Assembly (NCBI GenBank): GCA_017161075.1
Contig: CP046174.1
Coordinates: forward strand, 2,480,001 to 2,544,000
Direction of reading: 5' to 3'
DNA length: 64,000 nucleotides
From: Erysipelotrichaceae bacterium 66202529
GTDB taxonomy: Bacteria; Bacillota_I; Bacilli_A; Erysipelotrichales; Erysipelotrichaceae
Below the pieces are notes generated by a model. The model did not search any database. It was not told the origin of the DNA and worked only from the letters and a program-made list of their open reading frames with translations. Made by a program: the position numbers and the translations under genes. Each line of letters starts with the position of its first letter. The first letter of the stretch is position 1. Positions 16,313 to 25,025 of the stretch are shown piece after piece.

Positions 16313-17391
16313 TATATCATCGCCTTTCTAAACGTTACGCTTCCCTGCTCTGCCACGTAGACATGCAGCTCCTGGACATGGCCGCTGATACAGAACCAGC
16401 CCAAGCCATGAATAACAACATCCACTTTATACTCCTGTACATGACCATAGGAGAATTTTTTCATATCCTTCTGTTCTCCGATTACCGGAGACAAAATTTC
16501 ATCATAGTGCTGCCTCCATAAATCATCCGCCTTTTCCTGCTTGCTGCGATGCAGCTTCAAGCGCTCTGAAAAATAGGCAACACAGCTGACACTCTCACAG
16601 CCAATCAGATCCAAACGGACAAGACCGCCCAGTGATAATGTCTGATTCCCCTTCAGCTGATAGCCCCTTGCCTTTAAGGGCTTTAACGGGATGACGGTTT
16701 TCAGCAGGCGCTCATCGACATGGGTCAACAGGGAATCCATACGCGTCAGACCCGGCGTATCATACAGCTGATACCCCACCATGGCAATGGAATTAAAATC
16801 CAGCGTCGTTCCCGGATGCCGTGAGGTCGTCAGATCGGTATGGTCACAGATGGCGTTCAACAGGGTACTCTTTCCCGCATTTGCCATGCCCATCACCACA
16901 ACATCACGTTCTCTTCGATAGTGTGCAATGGCTGAGCGCACCTCATCCACGGATGCATTCTCCTCGCGCCGTGCATGAGCCGCTAAATCTCCGCATACCA
17001 CGATTCCCTGTACAACAATGCCTTCTTCCTTTAAACGTCGCAGCATAAACGCAGACAGCTTGTCATTACCCAGGGTTGCCGGAAGCAGATCGCGTTTGGT
17101 TGCCACCATGAGAATATCCTTTCCCAGTAAGTGGCGGTTGATTCCCGGCAACAGGTTGGATTCAAAATCAAACAAATCCACAACCCAAACGACCAGCGCA
17201 TCTATGGCATTGATTTTCCGCAATACCGCATCGCTGTCAATTCCCTGCTTCATACTGATGACTACATCATCATAATGCCGAATCCGAAAACAGCGCTGAC
17301 AATAGTCTGCCTCCATTTTCGGTGTATATCCGATGCTGTTTGCATCGCTATTCTGCAGCACAACGCCGCAGCCCTTACATATTTTACTCAT
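16312..17391 (-). CDS. yqeH: Circularly permuted ribosome-biogenesis GTPase YqeH
   Basis: A GTPase needed for 30S assembly. The 359-residue product opens with a four-cysteine zinc finger (CKGCG...CQRC). The GTPase motifs appear in permuted order: G4 ATKRD first, then G1 GMANAGKSTLLNAI and G3 DTPG, followed by a C-terminal RNA-binding region. ATG 17391, eight bases inside yqeG and behind AAGGAG, is preferred over a longer in-frame form because it places the zinc finger at the N-terminus as in homologues. Confidence 0.93.
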   Translation of the reverse strand: MSKICKGCGVVLQNSDANSIGYTPKMEADYCQRCFRIRHYDDVVISMKQGIDSDAVLRKINAIDALVVWVVDLFDFESNLLPGINRHLLGKDILMVATKRDLLPATLGNDKLSAFMLRRLKEEGIVVQGIVVCGDLAAHARREENASVDEVRSAIAHYRRERDVVVMGMANAGKSTLLNAICDHTDLTTSRHPGTTLDFNSIAMVGYQLYDTPGLTRMDSLLTHVDERLLKTVIPLKPLKARGYQLKGNQTLSLGGLVRLDLIGCESVSCVAYFSERLKLHRSKQEKADDLWRQHYDEILSPVIGEQKDMKKFSYGHVQEYKVDVVIHGLGWFCISGHVQELHVYVAEQGSVTFRKAMI

Positions 17392-17908
17392 CAAATTCTC
17401 CTTTGCGAAGCCGCCCGGTTTTTTGCAGCAGCTGAAATACGATTGATTCAAAAAAACGGTTAAACTTTGTGAATGACAGGTCTCTGGTAACCACAGGCGC
17501 TGTTAAGACCGTATGCAGACCAACCAGGTTTGCACCCAGAATATCCGTCATCAGCTGATCTCCAATAACCGCAACCTCCTGCTTTTCAACGCCTTGTTCC
17601 TTCAGCATTTTCCAATACGTTTTTGGCAGCGGCTTCATGGCGAAGGGATAACAATCCGCATCCAGACCCTTCGCAAAGGTCATGACGCGCTCCTCCACAT
17701 TGTTGCTGATAAACACGACTCTGATCCCCGCTTCCTGCATACCGCGAATAAAACGGACAGCCTTTTCATCCGGTACGGCTACATCGTGAGGAACCAGCGT
17801 GTTATCTATATCACAGACAAGCAGCTGGATACCATGCTCCTTCAGATACTGCGGCCGCAATGCCGCAAAGCTATGTATATAATAATCGGGTGTAAACAGC
17901 TTCAGCAT
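17384..17908 (-). CDS. yqeG: YqeG-family HAD phosphatase
   Basis: A HAD-IIIA phosphatase of about 174 residues; motif I is CDIDNTLVPHD, motif II VFISNN and motif III IGDQLMTDILGANLVG. The physiological substrate of YqeG is not established. It heads the yqeG-yqeH-yqeI-nadD-yqeK-rsfS-yqeM-mtnN operon; aroE, which sits in this operon in Bacillus, is missing. ATG 17908 is favoured over 17914 because it is eight bases from AGGAG and aligns with family starts. Confidence 0.88.
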   Translation of the reverse strand: MLKLFTPDYYIHSFAALRPQYLKEHGIQLLVCDIDNTLVPHDVAVPDEKAVRFIRGMQEAGIRVVFISNNVEERVMTFAKGLDADCYPFAMKPLPKTYWKMLKEQGVEKQEVAVIGDQLMTDILGANLVGLHTVLTAPVVTRDLSFTKFNRFFESIVFQLLQKTGRLRKGEFDE

Positions 17909-17943
17909 CCTCATTTCTCCTATTCTTTGTATAAACCATATCT

Positions 17944-17971
17944 ATTTTATCATATTTCTACATCACTTCAA
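17944..17971 (-). promoter_or_regulatory. Promoter of the yqeG operon
   Basis: TTGAAG, 16 bases, TAAAAT on the minus strand, about 35 bases upstream of the yqeG start. Confidence 0.45.
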
Positions 17972-18023
17972 ACTGATTTTTCACATGCACCCTTTACAGT
18001 GGAAGGATCGTATGTTAGAATAT

Positions 18024-18044
18024 ATACATACCGAACGTATGTAT
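18024..18044. promoter_or_regulatory. Operator palindrome upstream of tetR
   Basis: Perfect 8-bp arms ATACATAC/GTATGTAT around CGAAC, 15 bases before the tetR ATG; typical of TetR autoregulation. Confidence 0.65.
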
Positions 18045-18059
18045 GTTAAAGGAGGAGCT

Positions 18060-18704
18060 ATGGCACGCAATAAATACCCCGAGAGAACCGTGGAAAAAAT
18101 CCTGGAGGTTTCCCTGGCTCTCTTCAATGAAAAGGGCTATGAAAAGACTACAATCCAGGATATCGTCAATGCTCTCGGCATGAGTAAGGGTGCCATTTAT
18201 CACCACTTCAAATCCAAGGATGAGATTATCGAGGCATTGAGTGAGAGATGCTATCACGGGGATGTACAGCTGGAGCAGCTGCGCAGGGCCAGTGATAAAA
18301 CCGGTATTGAAAAGCTGCGTGCGATCATGTACCGCCAGATTCAAAATGAGGAAAAGCAGCAGATTGACGCAATCTCCATAAACCTGTGGAAGAATCCCAA
18401 AATCTTCATGAACGGAATGAGTGAAAATATGAGCGTCAATTCCCAAATCGTGGAAGGGATTTTAAAGGAAGGCATGGAGGATGGTAGTATCCGCAAGCAG
18501 GATGCACAATGTGCCGCACAGGTTTTGATGCTGCTGTTGAATTACTGGATCTGTTCTCCTGTTGTATTGGCAGATCGAAGTGCCATTCCTGCCAAGGTCT
18601 CTTATTTCCGCAAGCTGTGCGATGACATCGGCATACCGGTTATTGATGACATACTGGAACAGGAGCTGACTGCTTATTTTCGTACCCTTGCCAATTCTAT
18701 GTAA
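18060..18704 (+). CDS. TetR-family transcriptional regulator
   Basis: A 214-residue repressor-type protein. The N-terminal TetR helix-turn-helix is textbook (TVEKILEVSLALFNEKGYEKTTIQDIVNALGMSKGAIYHHFKSKDEI), with a divergent ligand-binding C-terminal domain. ATG 18060 follows AAAGGAGG; longer in-frame forms would run through the operator. Related palindromes at 18024-18044 and 18742-18758 flank it, so it probably represses itself and the MFS exporter downstream. The inducer is unknown. Confidence 0.9.
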   Translation: MARNKYPERTVEKILEVSLALFNEKGYEKTTIQDIVNALGMSKGAIYHHFKSKDEIIEALSERCYHGDVQLEQLRRASDKTGIEKLRAIMYRQIQNEEKQQIDAISINLWKNPKIFMNGMSENMSVNSQIVEGILKEGMEDGSIRKQDAQCAAQVLMLLLNYWICSPVVLADRSAIPAKVSYFRKLCDDIGIPVIDDILEQELTAYFRTLANSM

Positions 18705-18705
18705 G

Positions 18706-18727
18706 ACTACCCCATCGGGTAGTTTCT
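18706..18727 (+). terminator. Weak terminator or attenuator after tetR
   Basis: ACTACCC/GGGTAGT with a 4-nt loop followed by TTCTCTT; the interrupted T-run makes it a moderate terminator. Confidence 0.45.
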
Positions 18728-18741
18728 CTTAACCAATATAC

Positions 18742-18758
18742 ATACCGTCGTTCGGTAT
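18742..18758. promoter_or_regulatory. Second TetR-type operator, before the MFS gene
   Basis: Perfect arms ATACCG/CGGTAT around TCGTT within ACATACCGTCGTTCGGTATC; shares the half-site ACATACCG with the operator at 18024. Confidence 0.6.
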
Positions 18759-18780
18759 CATAAAAGAAAGGAACCTTCCC

Positions 18781-20037
18781 ATGAACGCTTATAATCATAA
18801 TTTTAAACTCATGATCATCGGGCAGATCATTTCCCTGTTCGGTAATGCAATTCTACGCTTTTCGCTTTCCCTGTATGTATTGAAGGTGAGCGGTAGCGCC
18901 TCCATCTTTGCCACGATTCTGGCCGTTTCCATCCTTCCAACGATCCTGCTTTCCCCCTTTGGAGGTGTTCTGGCAGATCGTGTAAGCCGCAGAACCATCA
19001 TGCTTGGACTTGATTTTCTGACCTCCTTTTTAATTTTCGCTTTTTCCATGATCAGTGCACAGCATTTCAGCATTCCCCTAGTAGCTGTACTCATGATTTC
19101 TTTGTCCGTGATACAGGCCTTTTATCAGCCCTCCGTACAGGCCAGCATCCCCCTGCTTGTTCAGGAGGAACAGCTCATGCAGGCAAACGGAATCGTTGTT
19201 CAGATCAATGCACTGGCGACCCTTTTGGGGCCGATTCTCGGTGGTCTTCTGTTTTCGCTGCTTCCCTTCTCCTTGCTGCTGAATATAGCTGCGACCGCCT
19301 TCTTTCTATCCGCTATTTTGGAATGTATCATGCGGATTCCCTTTCAAAGCGCACCCTCAGGCGGCAGGATGCTGGCTGTGATACGTACCGATATGAAGGA
19401 AAGCCTGCATTTCCTGCGCTATGAAAATCCGGCTCTGATTCGCCTGTTGCTGCTGTTGGCAGCCCTCAATCTTGTTTTGTCCAGCTTTATCACGGTGGGC
19501 CTTCCTGTGATTTCCAATATCACCCTTGCCCTGTCCCCTGCCTTTTACGGCTGGCTGGAGGCCGCAATCGGTATTGGCTCCATCGCCGGCAGCATGACAG
19601 TACCCTTTGTTATGAAACGGGTGGATATATCCGGAGCCTGGCGGTTTCTGATGGGCGGCAGTCTGTTTCTCTTACCGATGGCGCTCGTTCTGTTTTTTAA
19701 AGCTCCGGTATATATTGCCTATGGCTGCATCTTTGTATCTAGCATCTGCATCATGCTGTTTGCCGCTCTGTTTAATATTTACGCACAGACCTTTCTTCAA
19801 AAATCCACACCCAATCATTTGCTGGGTAAAGTTGCGTCATTGGTGACAATGGTTGTGATGTGCTCCTATCCAATCGGACAATCCGTATATGGTATGCTCA
19901 TGGAACGCTTTTCCTCCAGCATTGCACTCCTGATTACCGGTGCCTGCCTTGCCTCCCTTATGATCTCCCTGCTGAGCAGAAAAGCCTTGAAATCCATAGG
20001 AAATGATTGTGAAATGGATGCTGTCCTGCTACAATAA
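18781..20037 (+). CDS. MFS exporter (DHA3 / macrolide-efflux type)
   Basis: A 418-residue membrane protein with about 12 predicted spans. The loop 2-3 motif LADRVSRRTIMLG near residues 65-77 is typical of the Major Facilitator Superfamily, and FYQPSVQASIPLLV with QANGIVVQINALATLLGP matches the MefA/enterobactin-exporter-like DHA3 group. It likely exports drugs or small hydrophobic compounds by proton antiport; the substrate cannot be read from sequence. It lies behind a TetR-type operator, so inducible efflux is likely. AAAGGA lies eight bases before the ATG. Confidence 0.88.
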   Translation: MNAYNHNFKLMIIGQIISLFGNAILRFSLSLYVLKVSGSASIFATILAVSILPTILLSPFGGVLADRVSRRTIMLGLDFLTSFLIFAFSMISAQHFSIPLVAVLMISLSVIQAFYQPSVQASIPLLVQEEQLMQANGIVVQINALATLLGPILGGLLFSLLPFSLLLNIAATAFFLSAILECIMRIPFQSAPSGGRMLAVIRTDMKESLHFLRYENPALIRLLLLLAALNLVLSSFITVGLPVISNITLALSPAFYGWLEAAIGIGSIAGSMTVPFVMKRVDISGAWRFLMGGSLFLLPMALVLFFKAPVYIAYGCIFVSSICIMLFAALFNIYAQTFLQKSTPNHLLGKVASLVTMVVMCSYPIGQSVYGMLMERFSSSIALLITGACLASLMISLLSRKALKSIGNDCEMDAVLLQ

Positions 20038-20058
20038 ATACGTTTAAGGAGGCATATC

Positions 20059-21099
20059 ATGAACTATCATGTAGAAGAAGCAACGATTGAACGATTCACA
20101 AGAGAATTGATTGAAACACCAAGCCCGGTCAGCTATTATGAGGAAATTCATCCCCTGATGGAGCGTATTGCCCGACAGATTGGCTATACCATCACCTATG
20201 ACCGTAAGCGTACTGCCTATATCCGTGTGGAGGGGGAGGACACCTCAAAAACCGTCTGCGTAGGCGCGCATCTGGACACGATTGGACTGATGATCCGGCA
20301 CATCAACGATAACGGTACCCTTGCTTTGCGTAATCTGGGCGGTATCAATTACAACAATATCGAAGGCTGCAGCGTGCAGGTGCATACGCGTGGGGGAACG
20401 ACCTATACCGGACTGCTTGCCTGTACCTCACATTCCACGCATGTATTCGATGATGCAAGAAGTGCAGTGCGTGAGGAAAGCAATATGATGGTAATCCTGG
20501 ATGAGCTGGTATACAGTGCACAGGAGGTACGTGCTCTGGGCATAGAGCATGGGGATATCATTTCCATCGATCCGCAATATCATTACACGGAAAGCGGCTT
20601 TATCAAATCCCGCTTTATTGACGACAAGGCTGCGGTAGCTGCAGTGTTCGCCGTCCTTGAGGATATGAAAAAAACAAACAGAAAGCCGCAGTATACCACC
20701 CTGTTTGCCTTTCCGCTTTATGAGGAAATCGGGCACGGCGGAGCATATCTGCCGGAAGATGTCAGTGAATATGTCGCACTGGATATCGGATTGATCGGAC
20801 CGGATTACTGCGGAAGTGAAACAAAGGTGAGTATCTGTGCAAAGGATAACTATACACCGTACGACCGTGCACTTACCACAAAGCTCATAGAGCTGGCAAA
20901 AGCACAAGAGCTGTCCTACAGCGTGGATGTGTTTTACCATTACGGAACAGACGCCTCCGCTGCAATTCGCTCGGGAAATAACGTGTATGCGGCTGCCTTC
21001 GGTATGGGCTGCTTTGCCTCCCATGGCATGGAGCGCTGTCATATTTCCAGTATCGTACAAACAGCCAAACTGTTGTATGCCTATCTGATGAGTGTTTAA
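20059..21099 (+). CDS. M42-family metallo-aminopeptidase
   Basis: A 346-residue dinuclear-metal cytoplasmic aminopeptidase. Metal and catalytic motifs are VGAHLDTIGLMI (first His/Asp), RFIDDKAAVAAVF (bridging Asp), PLYEEIGHGGA (catalytic Glu pair) and FYHYGTDASAAI. AAGGAGG precedes the ATG, and the gene lies 21 bases after the exporter, so it probably shares the TetR-controlled transcript. A role in degrading peptides related to the exporter's substrate is possible but unproven. Confidence 0.9.
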   Translation: MNYHVEEATIERFTRELIETPSPVSYYEEIHPLMERIARQIGYTITYDRKRTAYIRVEGEDTSKTVCVGAHLDTIGLMIRHINDNGTLALRNLGGINYNNIEGCSVQVHTRGGTTYTGLLACTSHSTHVFDDARSAVREESNMMVILDELVYSAQEVRALGIEHGDIISIDPQYHYTESGFIKSRFIDDKAAVAAVFAVLEDMKKTNRKPQYTTLFAFPLYEEIGHGGAYLPEDVSEYVALDIGLIGPDYCGSETKVSICAKDNYTPYDRALTTKLIELAKAQELSYSVDVFYHYGTDASAAIRSGNNVYAAAFGMGCFASHGMERCHISSIVQTAKLLYAYLMSV

Positions 21100-21310
21100 G
21101 CCAGGAAAATGAAGCCCCTATGCACAGCCCTTTGGATACTGGAAAAGTATTCGCATGTAAGAGGAAATGAAACGATCTACTGTAGCATTTGAAAACAGTT
21201 CACAATCAGCAAATAAAAGGTATGATCCATATGAGCTCTAGCCTTTCCTTTCGAATCCAATAGCTCATAAATACATCATATATTCATGAGCATCTGTGAA
21301 TTGCAATAAC

Positions 21311-21343
21311 AAAAAAAGCGATGCCTGCAATCGGTATCGCTTT
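21311..21343 (-). terminator. Terminator of sigK
   Basis: On the minus strand AAAGCGATACC/GGCATCGCTTT (with G-U) followed by seven T residues. Confidence 0.7.
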
Positions 21344-21350
21344 CTATCAG

Positions 21351-21380
21351 GACCATGCATGCCATTCATGGTCTTTTTTT
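21351..21380 (+). terminator. Terminator of the M42 peptidase transcript
   Basis: GACCATG/CATGGTC with a 9-nt loop and T7. It touches the sigK stop codon from the opposite strand. Confidence 0.7.
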
Positions 21381-22128
21381 ATGATGCAGCTGATTTCTTG
21401 TTATCCTCATCTCTACTCTGACGGGCACGCTCCTTGCGCTTTTCTTCCTTTTGAAATTCCCGATAAATCTTCATAAAGGCGCGTTTTTCTATCCTGGACA
21501 CATAGGAACGGGATATATGCAGCTGGCGGGCAATTTCCCGCTGCGTTTCCTCCTCCTGTCCATACAAGCCAAAGCGCTTGGTAATGATTTCCAGCTCCCG
21601 GGCATCTAGAACATGGATAAAGCGCTTCAGCCTTGCAATGTTGTCCTCTACGATCATATCATCGATAATACTGGTATCCTCGGGAGATGCAATCGCATCA
21701 ATCAATGTGATTTCACTGCCATCCTTATCGGTGGCAATTGGCTCATTTAGGGAAACATTCTGAAAATAGTTTTTACTGCTGCGCAAATACATGAGAATTT
21801 CATTTTCAATACATTTGGATGCATAGGTTGTCAGCTTATGCCCTTTTTCGGGCTTGAAGGAATCCACTCCCTTGATCAAACCGATGGTTCCAATGCTGAT
21901 CAGATCCTCTGTCTGTTCCTTTTTGATATCATATTTCTTTACAATATGCGCAACCAGGCGCAGATTGTGTTCAATCAGCTTGTTTCTGGCCTCCTCATCG
22001 TGCTCACTCAGCAAAGAGATACAGCGGGCCTCCTCCTCTTTATCAAGCGGCTGCTGAAAGGAATTACTGCGGATATAGCCCACATAGCACAAAGCATTGG
22101 ATAATACTTCAAATATTGTTGTAAACAT
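21379..22128 (-). CDS. sigK: Sporulation sigma factor, SigK type
   Basis: A 249-residue sigma-70 family factor. The start MFTTIFEVLSNALCYVGYIRSNSFQQPL resembles the pro-sequence of pro-sigma-K, and EARNKLIEHNLRLVAHIVKKYD, EDLISIGTIGLIKGVDSF and KLTTYASKCIENEILMYLR are sigma region 2. Region 4 is QREIARQLHISRSYVSRIEKRA. Sigma-K drives late mother-cell genes for coat and lysis. The gene is uninterrupted, with no skin-type element. It is preceded by GACATAA-N15-CATATACT, shared with dacF. A basic Ser/Lys-rich tail is slightly longer than usual. Confidence 0.88.
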   Translation of the reverse strand: MFTTIFEVLSNALCYVGYIRSNSFQQPLDKEEEARCISLLSEHDEEARNKLIEHNLRLVAHIVKKYDIKKEQTEDLISIGTIGLIKGVDSFKPEKGHKLTTYASKCIENEILMYLRSSKNYFQNVSLNEPIATDKDGSEITLIDAIASPEDTSIIDDMIVEDNIARLKRFIHVLDARELEIITKRFGLYGQEEETQREIARQLHISRSYVSRIEKRAFMKIYREFQKEEKRKERARQSRDEDNKKSAAS

Positions 22129-22144
22129 ACGATCACCTGTTACC

Positions 22145-22174
22145 AGTATATGGGAAATGCTGTAGCTTTATGTC
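22145..22174 (-). promoter_or_regulatory. Putative sporulation promoter of sigK
   Basis: Minus strand GACATAA, 15 bases, CATATACT, ending about 17 bases before the ATG. The same bipartite element (spacer 14) precedes dacF. The CATA-type -10 resembles that of sporulation sigma factors; assignment to sigma-E is inference. Confidence 0.45.
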
Positions 22175-22175
22175 G

Positions 22176-22199
22176 AAAAAAAGTCCCGTACAGGACTTT
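22176..22199 (-). terminator. Terminator overlapping the stop of the 22198 gene
   Basis: AAGTCC/GGACTT around TGTACG followed by seven T residues on the minus strand; its 5' arm includes the stop codon. Confidence 0.7.
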
Positions 22200-23250
22200 A
22201 GTCTTCCAAAAAGGAATGGTAGTAAATTTTGAATTTCATTTTTTCATTGATTTTTTCCAGGGCTATGCCAAATCCGTCGCGGTCAAAGACAGCCACATCG
22301 ATATAGGAGTAATAGATTCCAATGGCTCCTCCCATGGTACGGGCAATGGACATCGGATACAGCAAATCATTGATTTCCTTTTCCAGCTGCTGGCGTACAA
22401 GAGCCTCCTTTTCATCCTCGTACAGCTTTTCATAATACAGATAGCCGTACTCTCCGCCCTTATCCGCAAAATCCTTACAGGTCGCATATTCCTTGTTTAG
22501 CACTTCCTCCTGCAGCTGCGGATTCGTGGTGACAATGAGCTTCATATCTCTTCTTAGTGTTTCACTGACCGGCTTTTCATCCAGCTTATAGGCCATATAA
22601 ATAGAAAGCGGATCATGATATTCCATCCACTCCTGATCAACGATGATATCACACAGATCCTCATACAAATTCGGAAGGAGACAGACATTTTCTTCATCGC
22701 TTTCCTCCTCCAGAATTTCCACGCGGGAAATACGCGCTTCCAGCTCCAGCTCACCGATGAATAACTCCAGCATATAGGCAACGATGTTTTCTCTCTGTGT
22801 GTCCGAAAGCGACAGCAGCGCCTCACAATACACCTTCAGCTCCACCGTTTTGCTTTCCTCATCGATGGTATAATATACCTTAAAATCCGCACCGCGAACC
22901 GTTTTATCCTGTATTTGAAGATAGCTGTTTAATGCCCGCTCACTTAACGGCGGTCGAAATGCATTGATGATCCAGTTTTCACTGAGCTCTTTGGGAGCAT
23001 CCTTTTTCAATAAGGCACTGCATAGCTGTGCCGTCTTATCTCCCCCAGTGGCAAATGTCATTTCAAAAAAGCCGGTTTCACTCAGCTCCACCTCCAGCTT
23101 ACAGCCGCAAACGGATTTCAGATGCTCATTGATATCATTGAGCAAATGCTTATATTCGTGCTGATCCTGCGCACGCAGAGCAGCCTCCAAAGGCTCCTGT
23201 ATGGTAAGGAAATAGCTCCAGAAGCTTTGTACACGATGTTTACTATTCAT
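22198..23250 (-). CDS. Conserved-looking cytoplasmic protein of unknown function
   Basis: A 350-residue soluble protein that I do not recognise. There is no signal peptide or membrane span. The composition is acidic, alternating helical and beta-like segments, with repeated Glu-rich stretches (EILEEESDEENVCLLPNLYEDLCDIIV) and a C-terminal block GGAIGIYYSYIDVAVFDRDGFGIALEKINEKMKFKIYYHSF. It overlaps the upstream acetyltransferase gene by eight bases, so the two form an operon with promoter at 23930-23958. GGAGAA precedes the ATG. A DUF-type stress or housekeeping protein is likely; no catalytic motif is visible. Confidence 0.75.
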   Translation of the reverse strand: MNSKHRVQSFWSYFLTIQEPLEAALRAQDQHEYKHLLNDINEHLKSVCGCKLEVELSETGFFEMTFATGGDKTAQLCSALLKKDAPKELSENWIINAFRPPLSERALNSYLQIQDKTVRGADFKVYYTIDEESKTVELKVYCEALLSLSDTQRENIVAYMLELFIGELELEARISRVEILEEESDEENVCLLPNLYEDLCDIIVDQEWMEYHDPLSIYMAYKLDEKPVSETLRRDMKLIVTTNPQLQEEVLNKEYATCKDFADKGGEYGYLYYEKLYEDEKEALVRQQLEKEINDLLYPMSIARTMGGAIGIYYSYIDVAVFDRDGFGIALEKINEKMKFKIYYHSFLED

Positions 23251-23896
23251 TCAAGTTCTCCTCTCTGCTGCATTTATGCATAAGATTATATTGATGGATG
23301 TCATGATCGGGATGCGTGATTTCACTCATGAGTACAAAGCCTGCTTTATAGTAAAGGGAGAGATTTTCAGCATGGTGCGTTTCCATGGTGACATCCTTGC
23401 CGATTTTCTGTGCATGCTTCAGCAGGGCCTGCAGCATCATGGTTCCCACACCGCTTCCGCGTGATTCCTTTTGTGTGAAAAACAGATCCAGATGCAAATA
23501 ATCCCCCTGTACGAATTCTGCGATCCAGCGGCTGGTAAACATATCCCAGCATTCCACGACATGCTTCATGCTTTTTAAAGAACGAAGTCCAAGCAGCATG
23601 GGAATCATTTTCATATTCAGCCACAGTAATTGCAAATGATACGGCAACGGACGCTCCAGGGTAGAGTCCCATACTACCATGACACTTCTGCATTCCTCAC
23701 TGTCTGCCAAAAAATGACAGTACGGCTTCAGTGCCTTCAGATAGTGGCGAAATAAATACCGCAGTGTTTTCAGCCTTGTTCGATCGTCCATGAACACGGT
23801 CTTATACAGGTCGTCGTCGTAAAAGTTTTCAGCCAGCTGCATATGCAGTGTGGCAATCTGCTCGTCATTCATCAGATAAAATTCAGATAACGGCAT
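23243..23896 (-). CDS. GNAT-family N-acetyltransferase
   Basis: A 217-residue protein. The C-terminal half has the acetyl-CoA loop QKESRGSGVGTMMLQALLKHA (R/Q-x2-G-x-G/A pattern) followed by VTMETHHAENLSLYYKAGFVLMSE, the GNAT motif-B signature. The N-terminal half is divergent. The substrate is unknown; family members acetylate small amines, peptides or proteins. It is first in an operon with the unknown 22198 gene. Confidence 0.85.
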   Translation of the reverse strand: MPLSEFYLMNDEQIATLHMQLAENFYDDDLYKTVFMDDRTRLKTLRYLFRHYLKALKPYCHFLADSEECRSVMVVWDSTLERPLPYHLQLLWLNMKMIPMLLGLRSLKSMKHVVECWDMFTSRWIAEFVQGDYLHLDLFFTQKESRGSGVGTMMLQALLKHAQKIGKDVTMETHHAENLSLYYKAGFVLMSEITHPDHDIHQYNLMHKCSREENLNE

Positions 23897-24299
23897 AGGT
23901 TACACATCCAATCTTTTTTTCGAACCCATATTATAGCATGTTTTATTCTCGGGCACAAGGATGATGCGGACGCTGTGAAAGCTAAAAGATGCAGGTGCTG
24001 TAATACCCGCATGGAACCGTGGTTTCTATACAGGGATGTTATCAAATAATAATCGTTTACTGTACGAACAGCACGCATTACAGAACAGGGATAGCGGGAT
24101 ATATATTTAACAGATTCTCACAAGCTGCTTCATATTTCATAGTTTTCTATAGCAAGCACGCTAAGATATTCCATAAAAATATTGTTTGCTTCATTATTGC
24201 TTTATCCTATGCTGTACTTTAAACAACGCGACAAGCAAAAGCTTTTGTCGATACATATTGTAGCTTCCATATCTGAAGGGCTGTCATATTAAAAAAGCA
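23897..24299. other. Intergenic region sigF / GNAT
   Basis: About 400 bp holding the GNAT promoter (23930-23958) and, at its left end, the sigF terminator. No supported ORF or RNA was seen in the rest. Confidence 0.5.
23930..23958 (-). promoter_or_regulatory. Promoter of the GNAT operon
   Basis: TTGTGC (23958-23953), 17 bases, TATAAT (23935-23930). Confidence 0.6.
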
Positions 24300-24318
24300 T
24301 CAGGCAACCGCCAGACGC
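24291..24318 (-). terminator. Terminator embedded in the end of sigF
   Basis: Minus-strand stem GCGTC-T-GGC/GCC-T-GATGC (loop GGTT) followed by TTTTTT; the stop TGA lies within the 3' arm. Confidence 0.7.
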
Positions 24319-25025
24319 TCCTTCAGCTTTTTGATAATTTTCTTTTCAAGACGGCTTACTTGGACCTGAGAAATGTTCAGCTTCTTCGCGATATCCTCCT
24401 GCTTCATAGATAAATCATAGCGGTAATGCAGCAGCAGCTGCTCCCGCTGATCCAGCTTTTGGATTTCATCACGTAGGGAAACCTTCATCACTACATCCTC
24501 TTCCTTCTTATTGGAAACCTTATCCTCTAATAGAATCGGTGATCCGTCATTTTCATAAATCGTTTCATCCAGTGAATAGATAAACTGGTTTGCTTCAAAT
24601 GCCAGAATAACATCCGCCACCTCCAGCTCCATCGCATCGGCTATCTCCTGATAGGTAGGCTCATGGTTCAGCTTCTGCAGCAGCATCTCCTTGGTCTTAA
24701 CCATCTGCAGATAGCCCTCCTTCAGACTTCTGGATATACGAATGCTGCCGTCATCACGGAAAAACCGTTTGATTTCTCCCATGATAATCGGTACCGCATA
24801 GGTAGAGAATTTCACCTCATAGCTGGTATCGAAGTTATTCAAAGCCTTCATCAGACCGACACAGCCAATTTGAAACAGATCCTCATTCGATATTCGCTGT
24901 CGGGAAAACCTTCGGATAATCGAATAGACAAGCGCGCTGTTCTGTTGAACAAAGCAGCTTTTCGCTTCTTCATCCCCCAATCGGATCCGTTCTATCAGCT
25001 CCTCATTGCTCGCTGTCTTTTCCAT
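24300..25025 (-). CDS. sigF: Forespore sigma factor sigma-F
   Basis: A 241-residue sigma factor with region 2 (EDLFQIGCVGLMKALNNFD, KFSTYAVPIIMGEIKRFFRDDG), region 3 (YQEIADAMELEVADVILAFEA) and region 4 (KQEDIAKKLNISQVQVSRLEKKIIKKL). This is the SigF/SigG/SigB subgroup. It is third in a spoIIAA-spoIIAB-sigF operon, which fixes the identity. In the known circuit the AB anti-sigma holds sigma-F until AA releases it after asymmetric septation. The ribosome site is weak and the start overlaps spoIIAB by 23 bases, suggesting translational coupling. Confidence 0.95.
   Translation of the reverse strand: MEKTASNEELIERIRLGDEEAKSCFVQQNSALVYSIIRRFSRQRISNEDLFQIGCVGLMKALNNFDTSYEVKFSTYAVPIIMGEIKRFFRDDGSIRISRSLKEGYLQMVKTKEMLLQKLNHEPTYQEIADAMELEVADVILAFEANQFIYSLDETIYENDGSPILLEDKVSNKKEEDVVMKVSLRDEIQKLDQREQLLLHYRYDLSMKQEDIAKKLNISQVQVSRLEKKIIKKLKERLAVA

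Noticed and set aside
21160..21240. 24-codon plus ORF with AAGAGG before the ATG
   Set aside because: Too short and spacing poor; no conservation information.
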